In this document: piece by piece, positions 17,805-27,033 of the stretch | Layout: each line of letters opens with the position of its first letter | How positions within the stretch are numbered: the first letter of the stretch is position 1 | From: NCEH01 sp043195135 | GTDB lineage: Bacteria > Pseudomonadota > Alphaproteobacteria > Rhizobiales > Xanthobacteraceae | NCBI RefSeq assembly: GCF_043195135.1 | Contig: NZ_JBAFWP010000005.1 | Length of the DNA stretch: 64,000 nt | Reading direction: 5' to 3' (one strand) | Made by a program: the position numbers and the translations under genes | The notes under the pieces: model-generated | The model's database searches: none | Told to the model about the DNA's origin: nothing | What the model saw: the letters and a program-made list of their open reading frames with translations, nothing else

Positions 17805-19262
17805 ATGTCGAGCATCGCGCCCCCCCTCCGCCACCTCCCCGCCACCGCCGTCGCCGACGTTCTGGAGCGCATCGCCGCCCGCATCGGCGCGCGCTACGTG
17901 CTGCCCCCCGGCGCCGAGGCCGCGCCCTATCTGGTGGAAACGCGCGGCCTGTTCCAGGGCGAGGCGCCCGCCGTGCTGCGGCCGGGAACGGCGGAAGAAG
18001 TCGCCTTCTGCGTCGCCCAATGCGCGCAGGCCGGCCTGCCGCTGGTGGCCCAGGGCGGCAATACGGGGGTCGTGGGCGGGCAGACGCCGTTCGGCGAAAT
18101 GCTGCTCTCCCTCAACCGCCTCGACCGCATCCGCGACATCGACCCGACCGACCTGACCGCGACGGTGGAAGCCGGCTGCACGCTCCACGCGGTGCAGGAA
18201 GCCGCCCGCGCGGCGGACTGCCTGTTCCCCCTCTCCATCGCCTCGGAGGGCACTTGCCGCATCGGCGGGAATCTCGCCACCAATGCCGGCGGCGTCGCGG
18301 TTCTGCGCTATGGCAACATGCGCGAACTGACGCTCGGCCTGGAAGTGGTGCTGCCCGACGGGCGACTGTGGAACGGCCTCTCGCGCCTGCGCAAGGACAA
18401 TACCGGCTACGACCTGCGCGACCTGTTCATCGGCTCGGAAGGCACGCTCGGCATCATCACCGCCGCGACCCTGCGCCTGTTCCCGCGCCCGCGCCAGCGC
18501 TCCACCGCCTTCGTCGGCCTGCCGAGCGTGGACGCCGCGCTCGCTCTGTTCCGCCGCATGCGCGCGGTCGCCAGCGACAGCCTGACGGGCTTTGAGCTGC
18601 TCTCCGATTATTGCATCGAGACCGTGCTGAAGCACATTCCCGGCACGGTGCGCCCGCTCGGCCTGCGCCATGCCTATTACGTGCTGGCCGAACTCACCTC
18701 CACCCGCCTGGTGGACGATCTCCCCGCCCTCGCCGAGGGGGTGCTGGAACAGGCGATGGAGGCCGGCGAGATCGAGGACGCCGTGATCGCCGCGAGCGAG
18801 GGGCAGGCGCAGGCGCTCTGGAAGCTGCGCGAAACCCTGCCCGAGGCGCAGAAATTCGAGGGCGGCTCGATCAAGCACGACGTCTCGGTGCCGGTCTCGC
18901 GGGTGCCGGATTTCTACACCGAGGCGAGCCGGCTGTGCGAAGCCCACATGCCGGGGGTGCGGGTCTGCGGCTTCGGCCACATGGGCGACGGCAACATCCA
19001 TTTCAACCTGAGCCAGCCGGTGGGCATGGACAAGGCGGACTTCATCGCCGAATGGGAGGCGTTCAACCGCCTGGTCCACGATCTCGTCGCGCAGATGGGC
19101 GGCTCGATCTCGGCCGAGCATGGCATCGGCCTGCTCAAGCGCGAGGAATTGCGCCTCTACAAGGACCCGGTGGCGCTGGAGATGATGGCGGCGGTGAAGC
19201 GCGCCCTCGACCCGGCCGGGCTGCTGAACCCCGGCAAGGTGCTGCTGCCCGGCGCGAACTGA
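17805..19262 (+). CDS. FAD-linked oxidoreductase (D-2-hydroxyacid dehydrogenase type)
   Basis: The 485-residue flavoenzyme has an N-terminal FAD_binding_4 (VAO/PCMH) domain (about 40-220: PLVAQGGNTGVVGG, GTCRIGGNLATNAGG, LFIGSEGTLGIITAATL) and a C-terminal FAD-oxidase domain with the substrate/metal motif CGFGHMGDGNIHFN and ISAEHGIG. Family members oxidise D-lactate, D-2-hydroxyglutarate or glycolate. There is no GlcE/GlcF partner, so a GlcD complex is unlikely. The ATG giving MSSIAPPLRHL was preferred over one 14 codons upstream. Substrate is unassigned. Confidence 0.88.
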   Translation: MSSIAPPLRHLPATAVADVLERIAARIGARYVLPPGAEAAPYLVETRGLFQGEAPAVLRPGTAEEVAFCVAQCAQAGLPLVAQGGNTGVVGGQTPFGEMLLSLNRLDRIRDIDPTDLTATVEAGCTLHAVQEAARAADCLFPLSIASEGTCRIGGNLATNAGGVAVLRYGNMRELTLGLEVVLPDGRLWNGLSRLRKDNTGYDLRDLFIGSEGTLGIITAATLRLFPRPRQRSTAFVGLPSVDAALALFRRMRAVASDSLTGFELLSDYCIETVLKHIPGTVRPLGLRHAYYVLAELTSTRLVDDLPALAEGVLEQAMEAGEIEDAVIAASEGQAQALWKLRETLPEAQKFEGGSIKHDVSVPVSRVPDFYTEASRLCEAHMPGVRVCGFGHMGDGNIHFNLSQPVGMDKADFIAEWEAFNRLVHDLVAQMGGSISAEHGIGLLKREELRLYKDPVALEMMAAVKRALDPAGLLNPGKVLLPGAN

Positions 19263-19314
19263 CGCCCCGGGCGGCGCGCCGGCTTGCGCCGCGTGCCGCG
19301 CCGGACGGGAACGC

Positions 19315-20538
19315 TCAGGCGCCGCGCGGGGCGCCCTTGCCCTTCACGCCGACCACCGTGACCACGGCAAGCGCCAGCGGGATCGCCGCCGCCATGAACA
19401 CCACATGGGTCAAATGGTGATCCAGCAGGATGCCATAGACCACCGGGCCGATCAGCGAGCCGATGTCGTAGCCGGAATAGACCACGCCGAACACCTTGCC
19501 GGTGGAGCCGGACGCGGCGGCGCGGCGCACCAGCACGTCGCGCGACGGCATGGTGACGCCCACCGCCGCGCCAATCAGCGTCAGCAGCCCGACGGCGGCC
19601 GCCGGCCCATAGGCCACGAAGCCGAGCAGCACGCACATCAGCGCCGCGGCCGAGAGGCCGATCATCGCCACCACGTGATGGCGCGTGATGCGATCGGCGA
19701 GCCAGCCGCCGCCGGCGACACCCACCGCCTGGCCGATCTGATAGGCCGTGACGGCGAACGCGGCGATGCCGGCCGAAACCCCGAAGCCTTCCTGCAAGGC
19801 GGTGATGGAGAAATTCTGCACCCCCACCAGCGACATGGCCGAGAGCACGAAATACAGGAACGCCAGCAGCACCACCGGCGTCATCAATATGTGCATGAAG
19901 CTCGGCGCCGGGCCCGCGGCATGGTCCGCGCGGCGTTCGGCATGGGAGGGCGTGCGCAGCACCGCGCGGCTGCACATCAGGCCCACGGCGATGCACAGGC
20001 ACGCCACCCCGAGGATGATCAGCGCGGCGCGCCAGCCATATGCCATCGCCAGCCCGCCCGAGACGATGGGGGAAAGGGCAAATCCGATATTGCCGAAGAT
20101 CACATGGGCGGCGAACGCGCGCCCGAGCCGCTTGCCGCCCACCCGGTGGCTGAGGATCGACAGGTCGGCCGGGTGATAGACGCTGTTGCCGAGCCCGGCC
20201 AGCATGGCGAGCGGCAGCATGGCGGCATAGCTCGGCGCGGCGCCGAGCGCGGCGATGGAGGCCGATTGCAGAACGATGCCGCACAGCAGCAGCCGGTCCG
20301 CGCCGAAGCGGTCCACCAGCACCCCGGCGAGCACCTGGCCGGCGCCGGAGAACAGGTAGAAGAGGGAGAGGATGAGCCCGAGCTCGGTGAACGAGACGCC
20401 GAGATCGTCCCGCATCACCAGGAATAGCGGGGCAAGGGCGAGCTGCAGGATGTGGCTGACGAAATGGGCGGCGCCCACGGCGCCGATGGTGGCAATCTCC
20501 CCCCGGGTGATGCGGGTGGGCTCCAAAGTCGTATGCAC
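19315..20538 (-). CDS. MFS transporter, Fsr (fosmidomycin resistance)-like
   Basis: The 407-residue protein has about twelve hydrophobic helices split by a central loop near residues 195-215. The N-terminal VGAAHFVSHILQLALAPLF, followed by LSLFYLFSGAGQVLAG and GLGNSVYHPADLSILS, matches the Fsr subgroup of drug-exporter MFS proteins. It runs convergently to the FAD oxidoreductase and starts 62 bases after the SpoIIE-type phosphatase on the same strand, so it could be read from that transcript. Substrate unknown. Confidence 0.88.
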   Translation of the reverse strand: MHTTLEPTRITRGEIATIGAVGAAHFVSHILQLALAPLFLVMRDDLGVSFTELGLILSLFYLFSGAGQVLAGVLVDRFGADRLLLCGIVLQSASIAALGAAPSYAAMLPLAMLAGLGNSVYHPADLSILSHRVGGKRLGRAFAAHVIFGNIGFALSPIVSGGLAMAYGWRAALIILGVACLCIAVGLMCSRAVLRTPSHAERRADHAAGPAPSFMHILMTPVVLLAFLYFVLSAMSLVGVQNFSITALQEGFGVSAGIAAFAVTAYQIGQAVGVAGGGWLADRITRHHVVAMIGLSAAALMCVLLGFVAYGPAAAVGLLTLIGAAVGVTMPSRDVLVRRAAASGSTGKVFGVVYSGYDIGSLIGPVVYGILLDHHLTHVVFMAAAIPLALAVVTVVGVKGKGAPRGA

Positions 20539-20600
20539 GGCGTTTCTCCTCGGCCCGCTCTTGAAGGGCGGGCTCTTCTTCTCCGGGCGCGAACGTCCGG

Positions 20601-22649
20601 TCAGTACACCGCGCGTGATCCGCTGCCGCCGAAATAGCGCAGGGTCAGGCAGGTGATGTCGTCGGCCTGGGGGGCGCCGCGCTCGAACGCATGGATCGAG
20701 GCGAGCACGCGCTCGGCCACCTCCGGCACATGGCCGGTGTTTACACCCTCGGACAGCAGGCTTTCCAGCCGGCCCTCGCCATAGGGCTCGTCATCGACGT
20801 CGAACGCTTCGGTCACGCCGTCGGTGAACAGGAACAGGGTATCGCCCGGCGCGAGCTGCATCTCGTGCTCCACATAGATGAAGCCCTCCAGCACCGCCAC
20901 CGCCATGCCCGCCGTGCTCGGCAAGGTGGAGAGCGCCCCATCGCGGGTGATGCGATAGGGCAGGTTGTGGCCGGCATTCACGAAGCTCAGCCGGCCGGTC
21001 TCCAGGTCCAGCACGCCGTAGAACAGGGTCACGAACAGCATCTGCTCGTTTTCCACCGCCAGCAGATCGTTGAGGCGGCGCACGCAGCCGGCGGGCGAAC
21101 GCTCGAACAGCGCGGTGGAGCGCAGCAGGGTGCGGGAAATGGCCATGAACAGCGCCGCCGGCACGCCCTTGCCGGACACGTCCGCGACCACGAAGCCGAG
21201 GGTGGATTTGTCGATCAGGAAATAATCGTAGAAGTCGCCGCCCACCTCGCGCGCCGGGGTCATGCTGCCGTCCACGGTGACGCGCGGATCGGGCGAGAAT
21301 TCCTTCGGCAGGATCGCGAGCTGCACCTGGCGGGCGATCTCCAGCTCCTGCTGGAGGCCGGCGAGCTTGGTCTTGGTGATGAGGGCTTCGCGCAGTTCCA
21401 CCACCATGGCGGAAAGGCGGGTGTATTGTTCCACGATGCGGCGGGAGAGATCGTGCAGCACTCGCGCCACGCGGCGCAGCTCGTCGTCATTCTCGTGCTG
21501 CTCGCCGGACTGGAGCAGCGCCAGCACCTCCTCGCGATCGCTGGCGTCCAGCGCGTCGGCGAGGGCCTTCAGCTCGCGCGAGATGACGGTTTCCTGGCGG
21601 CGGCGCACGCGGTCGCGCTGGCGGCGGCTTTCGGCGAGCGCCTGCACGTTCCCGCGCAGGCCGACCACCGCCTCGGCGATGCGGCCGATCTCGTCCTTGC
21701 CGGTGCGCTCCAGCGTCACCGAGGTGTCGCCCCGCGACAGCGCCTGAAGCACGTCGATGGCGTCTTCGAGCGGCCGGAAGGAATACCACAGGAAGCCGTT
21801 CACCCCGATCACGCCGATGACCAGCAGGAGGATGCCGGCGCCGATGGCCCAGCTGCGCAGCATGCCCTGGGCGGCCCAGGCGGCCGTAGTGTCCTTCAGC
21901 GAGACCAGGCCGCCGATGATGCCGCCGTTGATGTCTTCCACCGGCACGTTGACCACGGAATAGGTCTGGGCGTCGAGGTCGATGCGCTCGTACAGCGCCT
22001 GGCGCGGGGCGATCACGGGCGCGGCGCGCTCCCACAGCGGGGCGTCCGTGGTGGCGGCGATCCGGTCGCGCAGGGTCAGCAAGGTCGCGGCCGATTGGGT
22101 GCTGGCGGAGAAGCGCTGGACCGCGGATGACACGTCGCGCCCGAGCACGACCACCGCCCGCCCGGCGCCCTGGAGGTTGATGACCCGCGTCGCCACGACC
22201 ATGACCTGGTCGGCGGCGATCGACCGCAGGCCGCCGATGCGTTCGCCGGCCTGCGCGCGGTCGAGGCTGCCGGCGTCGAGAATGCTGCGCCCCGCGGCGA
22301 GGCCGGCGGAGAACAGGATTTCGCGGTCGGCGGCCACGACCTCGAAACCGAGCTTCGAATCCGTGCCGATCCCGAGATCCCCCAGCGCGGCGAGGACGCC
22401 CGAGCGATCGTTCAGCGCCAGGGCGAGCCGAACCGGGCTGGAATCGACGATGCGGCCCAGGCGCTGGTCGAGTTCGGCCACCTGCACCGTCACGATCTCG
22501 CGCCACAGCGCGGATTGGCCGGAAATGGCGATGTCGGAGGTGCGGGCCTCCTCCAGCCGATCGCGCACCATGCTTGCGCCCCAGAAGGTGGCGATCAGGG
22601 CGAGGAAGCCCAAGGCGACGATCAGCGTGATGCGGGTGCGCAGAAGCAT
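20601..22649 (-). CDS. Membrane HAMP-PP2C (SpoIIE/RsbU-type) serine phosphatase
   Basis: This 682-residue membrane phosphatase would remove phosphate from a STAS antagonist in a partner-switching circuit. It has a TM helix (about 8-27), a periplasmic sensor region to about 265, a second TM (about 268-290), HAMP (about 290-345), a helical stretch and a C-terminal PP2C_SIG domain. Metal-binding Asp residues are visible in GGDFYDY (about 471) and ADVSGKGVPAALFM (about 487), and near the end in LFTDGVTEA and APQADDITCLTL. Its start overlaps the stop of the preceding sensor gene (TGATG). The kinase and STAS partners are encoded divergently at 28803 and 30909. Confidence 0.92.
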   Translation of the reverse strand: MLLRTRITLIVALGFLALIATFWGASMVRDRLEEARTSDIAISGQSALWREIVTVQVAELDQRLGRIVDSSPVRLALALNDRSGVLAALGDLGIGTDSKLGFEVVAADREILFSAGLAAGRSILDAGSLDRAQAGERIGGLRSIAADQVMVVATRVINLQGAGRAVVVLGRDVSSAVQRFSASTQSAATLLTLRDRIAATTDAPLWERAAPVIAPRQALYERIDLDAQTYSVVNVPVEDINGGIIGGLVSLKDTTAAWAAQGMLRSWAIGAGILLLVIGVIGVNGFLWYSFRPLEDAIDVLQALSRGDTSVTLERTGKDEIGRIAEAVVGLRGNVQALAESRRQRDRVRRRQETVISRELKALADALDASDREEVLALLQSGEQHENDDELRRVARVLHDLSRRIVEQYTRLSAMVVELREALITKTKLAGLQQELEIARQVQLAILPKEFSPDPRVTVDGSMTPAREVGGDFYDYFLIDKSTLGFVVADVSGKGVPAALFMAISRTLLRSTALFERSPAGCVRRLNDLLAVENEQMLFVTLFYGVLDLETGRLSFVNAGHNLPYRITRDGALSTLPSTAGMAVAVLEGFIYVEHEMQLAPGDTLFLFTDGVTEAFDVDDEPYGEGRLESLLSEGVNTGHVPEVAERVLASIHAFERGAPQADDITCLTLRYFGGSGSRAVY

Positions 22650-23458
22650 CAGGAGCCGCGCCCCACCTTGGCCGACGCGGTCGGCTTGCGCGGCATCGCC
22701 TCGCGGCGGATGCGCTCCACGTCGGCCCGCAGCCCCCCTTCAAAATCCACCGCCAGCAACTCCTCCGCATAGGCCTGCAAGGCGAGCCATTTGTCCGCCA
22801 CCCGATGGACCCCGGAGCTGGTGGCGCGATAGGCGCGGGCGATCGCGCCCTGTCCCAGGCGCGCGGCGCCGGGCCCGCTGTCGAGTTCGCCGTCGGCGTT
22901 GCGGGCGAGCACGGTGGCGAGCCGGATGCGGCTCGCGGCCAAGGCGGAGCCGGCGAAAAAGGCCCCGAACAGGCCGGCGATGGTGCTGCATGCCACCACC
23001 GCGAGCGCGAGCGGCAGATAGGACGCCGACAAGGCGGTGCTGAGGGTGGCGGGGGCCGTGGTCACGTCCACCTGCCCGACCTGGATGCTGTCCACCTGGA
23101 TCGGCACCGAAACCGTCTCGCCGCCGGGGTTCGGGCCGATGGCGAAGCGCACCTCGCGCCCGTCGGGGCCGCGCAGGACGATGCGCGAGATTCCCGGCGT
23201 CTGCGCCATGGTGGCGGAGAGATAGGCCTCGACGCCGGGCAGCAGCTTGAGCGGAATGCCGAACCGGGCCGCCTTCTCGAATTGCAGCGCCAGGGCACGG
23301 GCGACGGACGTGCCGATCACATTGGCGTCGCGCCGGGCGGTCTCTTCCACCTTTTGCGTGAAGCCGTTGAACATCAGAACCCCGGCGCCGCCGCCGAGCG
23401 CGAGGGTGAGCAGGAACACGAACAGGCCCACCATGAGGCGGTCGCGCGCCGTCGACAT
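22649..23458 (-). CDS. Two-TM periplasmic-sensor membrane protein
   Basis: The product of about 269 residues has a TM helix (about 8-28), a periplasmic region of roughly 130 residues containing ARFGIPLKLLPGVEAYLS and SRIVLRGPDGREV, a second TM near 155-180 and a cytoplasmic tail of about 85 residues with no enzymatic domain. The periplasmic pattern resembles that of three neighbouring genes. It overlaps the phosphatase start by one base. ATG 23458 begins MSTARDRL; an ATG seven codons earlier, overlapping the upstream stop, is equally possible. It probably gives ligand input to the phosphatase. Confidence 0.75.
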   Translation of the reverse strand: MSTARDRLMVGLFVFLLTLALGGGAGVLMFNGFTQKVEETARRDANVIGTSVARALALQFEKAARFGIPLKLLPGVEAYLSATMAQTPGISRIVLRGPDGREVRFAIGPNPGGETVSVPIQVDSIQVGQVDVTTAPATLSTALSASYLPLALAVVACSTIAGLFGAFFAGSALAASRIRLATVLARNADGELDSGPGAARLGQGAIARAYRATSSGVHRVADKWLALQAYAEELLAVDFEGGLRADVERIRREAMPRKPTASAKVGRGS

Positions 23459-23468
23459 GCGTGGCGAT

Positions 23469-24215
23469 TTAATGGGCATCGTCGAGCGCCCCCAATTGCG
23501 CCAATCCCCGCTCGATCCGCTGTTCGCTCTTGGTCCAGGTGTCCTTGGCCTGGGCCGCCAGCAGCTCCAGCCCGTGACCGGGCGCATCCACCCCGACTTC
23601 GCCGCGCAGCACCCGCGCGGCGCGGTCGAAGCTGCGGGTCACCGCATAGACGAAGGCGAGGGTCGCGAGAACCGCCAGCACCACCGCGCCCGCGGCGAGA
23701 CTGCCGGAGCGCTTCAGCAGGTCGAAATGCAGCGCGTCGCCGCGCGCCTGGCGGGATTTGTCCGAGACGATCACGGCGATGCCGCCGGCGAGGCCGAGGT
23801 CGTTCTCGAAGCGGGTTCCGAACACCGTCTCGCCGCGCGTGACGGTCTGCCAGATGCCGTCGTCCTGAAGCTTCTGCGCCCAGCTATCGGTCACGCTCTC
23901 GCCCACCGAGCCGCGGTCGGTGCTGTAAACCGATTTGCCGGCGGCATTGAAGATGTCGATCGCGAGCACGGACGAATCGCTCGCCTTCTCGCGCTCGATC
24001 CGAGACTGGAGCGGCGAAATCTGGTCCAGCGCGAGTCCGATGGAAAGATTTGCCTCCGTCGTGCTGCGCAACGCGCCGAGCAGGCGCGAAACACGGGCTT
24101 CCTCGATTTCCGCATTCACCCGTTCGCCGGCAAGGAAAGCTCCGGCGGCCACCGCCGCGATGGTCAGCAGCACCGAGAAAATCACAACCAATACAAGGCG
24201 ACTGACGAATGGCAT
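23469..24215 (-). CDS. Two-TM periplasmic-sensor membrane protein
   Basis: The 248-residue product has an N-terminal TM (about 6-28), a periplasmic stretch with NLSIGLALDQISPLQ and LAIDIFNAAGKSVYSTD, a second TM near 172-192 and a short cytoplasmic tail predicted helical (SEQRIERGLAQL). The pattern A-x-GI-x-L-x-x-L followed by I-x-I-x-D-x-x-G is shared with the neighbouring sensor genes, pointing to duplication. No catalytic motif was found. It is first in a three-gene minus-strand unit ending with the phosphatase and divergent from the 24374 operon. Confidence 0.75.
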   Translation of the reverse strand: MPFVSRLVLVVIFSVLLTIAAVAAGAFLAGERVNAEIEEARVSRLLGALRSTTEANLSIGLALDQISPLQSRIEREKASDSSVLAIDIFNAAGKSVYSTDRGSVGESVTDSWAQKLQDDGIWQTVTRGETVFGTRFENDLGLAGGIAVIVSDKSRQARGDALHFDLLKRSGSLAAGAVVLAVLATLAFVYAVTRSFDRAARVLRGEVGVDAPGHGLELLAAQAKDTWTKSEQRIERGLAQLGALDDAH

Positions 24216-24373
24216 GAAAAAATGCTTATACGCTGGAGACGGCGGACGTTAGCCGCCCCGGCCGCTTCAAACCAGACCTAAACTGCATCGGCGCTCAAAA
24301 AGCTTTGCGGCGAAGCCTCTTCCCTTCACCCGCCTGCCCTGACAGAGTGCAAGCGCTTCGCGGGATTGTACAA
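24216..24373. promoter_or_regulatory. Divergent promoter region of the partner-switching cluster
   Basis: This 158-base gap separates two divergent gene sets and must hold promoters for both. It has AT-rich patches at each end (AAAAAATGCTTATA near 24217 and GATTGTACAAATG near 24365). I could not assign convincing -35/-10 pairs; CTGACA at 24349 is a weak candidate. Confidence 0.4.
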
Positions 24374-25045
24374 ATGATCCGAACCACCCTGGGCCTTATC
24401 GCACTGTTCGCGATGATCGCCGCGGCCTGCGTCGCGTTCGGCGCGTATTTCTCCTACGTCACTCTGCAAAACGCGCATAGAAGCGCCATCGAGGCGCGAT
24501 TCAGCATCACGGCGGAACGCATCGCCACCACCGCCCAGTTCGCCGCCAGCCTCGGCATCGCCTTGCCGGCGCAGGCCACCTTGTCCGAGCTGGTGGCCCG
24601 CGAAGCCCGGCTCGACGCGGCGGTGGAATCGATCGACATCCTGGACGAGCGCGGCACGGTGCTGTTCAGCAGCATGGCCGCGCGCGTGGGCGCCCCGGCC
24701 GGCGCCCTGCCCCACGCGGTGGGCCGGCGCATCGAGAACGACCTTGCCGCCACCATCGGGCGGGTGGTGGTGCGCTATGATCCCGCATCCATGGAGGCCG
24801 GGGCGCAAGCGCTCGCGGACGATCTTCGCACCATCGCCATTCCCACCCTGATCGGCGCCGCCCTCGCCACCATCGCCATCGGCATCCTGCTCGCGGCGGA
24901 CCTGAAGCGCGCGGCGCGGCGCGCCGCCGAGCCGGAAAAATGGCCCCCCGCCGCCCGCTCCGCCCTGGCGGCCGCCCAGGCCGCGCACGCCAGCGTCATC
25001 GAGACCGGCGACGGCGGCACACCCCCGGAGGCCGCGCGCTCATGA
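24374..25045 (+). CDS. Two-TM periplasmic-sensor membrane protein
   Basis: The 223-residue product has a TM helix (about 5-27), a periplasmic part with TTAQFAASLGIALPAQATL and ESIDILDERGTVLFSS, a second TM at about 155-178 and a cytoplasmic tail of about 45 residues rich in Ala. It shares the A-x-x-GI-x-L then I-D-I-x-D-x-x-G pattern with the genes at 22649, 23469 and the N-terminus of 25042. It opens the plus-strand operon, and its stop overlaps the next start (ATGA). It has no catalytic domain; a sensory subunit is inferred. Confidence 0.75.
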   Translation: MIRTTLGLIALFAMIAAACVAFGAYFSYVTLQNAHRSAIEARFSITAERIATTAQFAASLGIALPAQATLSELVAREARLDAAVESIDILDERGTVLFSSMAARVGAPAGALPHAVGRRIENDLAATIGRVVVRYDPASMEAGAQALADDLRTIAIPTLIGAALATIAIGILLAADLKRAARRAAEPEKWPPAARSALAAAQAAHASVIETGDGGTPPEAARS

Positions 25046-27033
25046 TCGGCTTGCGTGCAGGCATCTCGCTCGCCATCGCGGTGATTCTCTGCGCCGCCCT
25101 GGCGGTGATCGGCTGGGCCGCCGGGCGGGCCGCGGAGCGCACCATCGTGCCGGCCATTTCCGCCAAGGCGGAATCGGTGGGCCGCTCGGCCGCGGCGCTG
25201 GTGGAAAATGCCGTGCAGGCGGGCATTCCGCTCGACCAGCTGGTGGGCGTGGGCGCCTATTTCGACGAGTTGCGGGCGACCAATGCGGAACTGGCGCAGA
25301 TCCGCATGATGACCACCTTCGGCGCCGTGCTCACCCAATCGGGGGCGCCCAAGCTGCCGGCCGATACGCCCATCGTCTATTCCGCCGTGACCGCGCGCAG
25401 CGGGGCGCCGCTCGCCACCATCGCCATCGCCATCGACACCAGCGTCATCTCCGCCCAGGTGAGCGCCGTGCTGATCGACGTGGCCTTCATCGGCATCGTG
25501 TCGCTGCTGGTGGCGCTCGAACTGGTGGCGCTGGTGGTCGGCACCAGCGGCGTCGAGGCGCTCGCCGCCCTGGAGGCGCGCATCCGGGCGCTCGCCGGCG
25601 GACGCCTCTCCCAGCATGCGGGCGCGGATGCCGCGAAGCTGCCGCTGATCGCCCCCATCGATGCCCGCGTGGAGCAGGTGAACGCGGTCCACCGCCAGGT
25701 GCGCGCCACCGCCGAGGAGAAGGGCGACGCGCGCGCCCTCGCGGCCCTCGCCGAGGTGGAGACCCGCACCGGCCTCGGCTCCGTGCATCCGGGCGAGAAC
25801 CATGCCGCGACCATCGTGCGGCCGGCGCTGTTCCTGTTCATGGTGGCGGAGGAGCTCACCCGCCCGTTCCTGCCGCGCCTGGTGCAGGGCCTGGTGCCGC
25901 CGACGCTGCCGTTCAGCCTCGACTTCGCCATGAGCCTGCCGATCGTCGTGTTCATGGCCGGCGTCGCGCTGTGCCAATTGCCGTTCGCCGTCGCCTCCGA
26001 GCGCATGGGGCGGCGCTCCTCCTTCATGCTGGGCGCGCTGATCGCGGCGGTCGGCTATTGCGCCTCCGGCCTCACCGGCGACTATTGGCTGTTCCTTTGC
26101 ACCCGCTTCCTGTCCGCCGTCGGCTATGCGCTGGTGTTCGTCTCCGCGCAGGGGCACGTGATCGATCATTCGCGGCCGAGCGAGCGCACGGCGGGCCTCG
26201 CCGTGTTCGTCAAGGCGATCATGGTGGCCGGCCTGTGCGGCCCGCCCATCGGCGGCGTGATCGCCGACCGGCTGGGCGGGCAGGCTGCCTTCCTGGTCTC
26301 GGCCGGCCTCGCGGTGATCGCCCTGGCCGTCGCCTTCCTCTCCCTGCCGCGCTCCGAGCCGCGCCGCACCAGCGCCGGGGTGGGCGTGGCGGACCTGGCC
26401 GCCGCGCTCAGGGCGCCCCGCCTCGCGGCCCTGCTGTTCGGCTGCGCGCTGCCGGCGAAATTCCTGCTGGTGGCGGTGTGCTTCTATCTCGTGCCGGTGG
26501 AATTGCAGCGCGAGGGCTATAGCGCCGCCGCAGTCGGCCGGCTCCAGATGATCTATCCCATCCTGATGGTGGTGGCGGTGCCGGTGTTCGCCTCCCTGGC
26601 GGAGCGGATGAACGCGCGCTCCGGCTTTGTGATCGCCGGCGGGCTGGTGGCCGGCGGCGGCGCGCTGCTGCTGACCCTCGGCACCTCGCCGGTGCTGATC
26701 GCGCTGGTGCTGGCGCTGCTGGGCATCGGGCAATCCATGTCCATCGCGCCGCAATCCGCCCTGGTGGCCGACAGCGCCCGCCATGTGCCCGGCGGCAGCT
26801 CCGCCGGCGTGCTCGGCCTGTTCCGCCTGATCGAGCGCTCGGGCAATGCGGCCGGGCCGGCGGCGGCCGGCCTGCTGCTCGCCGCCATCGGATTTGCGGC
26901 GGCCACCGCCTCCATCGGCATAATGGTGGTGGCGGGAGCCCTCGCCTTCGCGCTATCTGGTCGCAACGCATCCGCCACCCCGACCGAGGTCGCCCACGGG
27001 CCCGAGGTCTCACCGGAAGGAACCCCACTGTGA
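25042..27033 (+). CDS. Periplasmic sensor domain fused to an MFS transporter
   Basis: The 663-residue product is a fusion. Residues 1-175 repeat the sensor layout of the neighbours: TM (about 7-27), periplasmic ENAVQAGIPLDQLVGVGAYF and a second TM near 150-175. A linker of about 80 residues, resembling HAMP plus helix, follows. From about 258 on it is a major facilitator with some ten to twelve helices, an FAVASERMGRRSSFMLG loop-2-type motif and ADRLGGQAAF. The start overlaps the preceding stop (ATGA) and the stop overlaps the next start (TGATG). The frame runs through both halves without a break, so the fusion is not a frameshift artefact. It may be a transporter gated by, or acting as, a receptor. 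Confidence 0.85.
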   Translation: MIGLRAGISLAIAVILCAALAVIGWAAGRAAERTIVPAISAKAESVGRSAAALVENAVQAGIPLDQLVGVGAYFDELRATNAELAQIRMMTTFGAVLTQSGAPKLPADTPIVYSAVTARSGAPLATIAIAIDTSVISAQVSAVLIDVAFIGIVSLLVALELVALVVGTSGVEALAALEARIRALAGGRLSQHAGADAAKLPLIAPIDARVEQVNAVHRQVRATAEEKGDARALAALAEVETRTGLGSVHPGENHAATIVRPALFLFMVAEELTRPFLPRLVQGLVPPTLPFSLDFAMSLPIVVFMAGVALCQLPFAVASERMGRRSSFMLGALIAAVGYCASGLTGDYWLFLCTRFLSAVGYALVFVSAQGHVIDHSRPSERTAGLAVFVKAIMVAGLCGPPIGGVIADRLGGQAAFLVSAGLAVIALAVAFLSLPRSEPRRTSAGVGVADLAAALRAPRLAALLFGCALPAKFLLVAVCFYLVPVELQREGYSAAAVGRLQMIYPILMVVAVPVFASLAERMNARSGFVIAGGLVAGGGALLLTLGTSPVLIALVLALLGIGQSMSIAPQSALVADSARHVPGGSSAGVLGLFRLIERSGNAAGPAAAGLLLAAIGFAAATASIGIMVVAGALAFALSGRNASATPTEVAHGPEVSPEGTPL

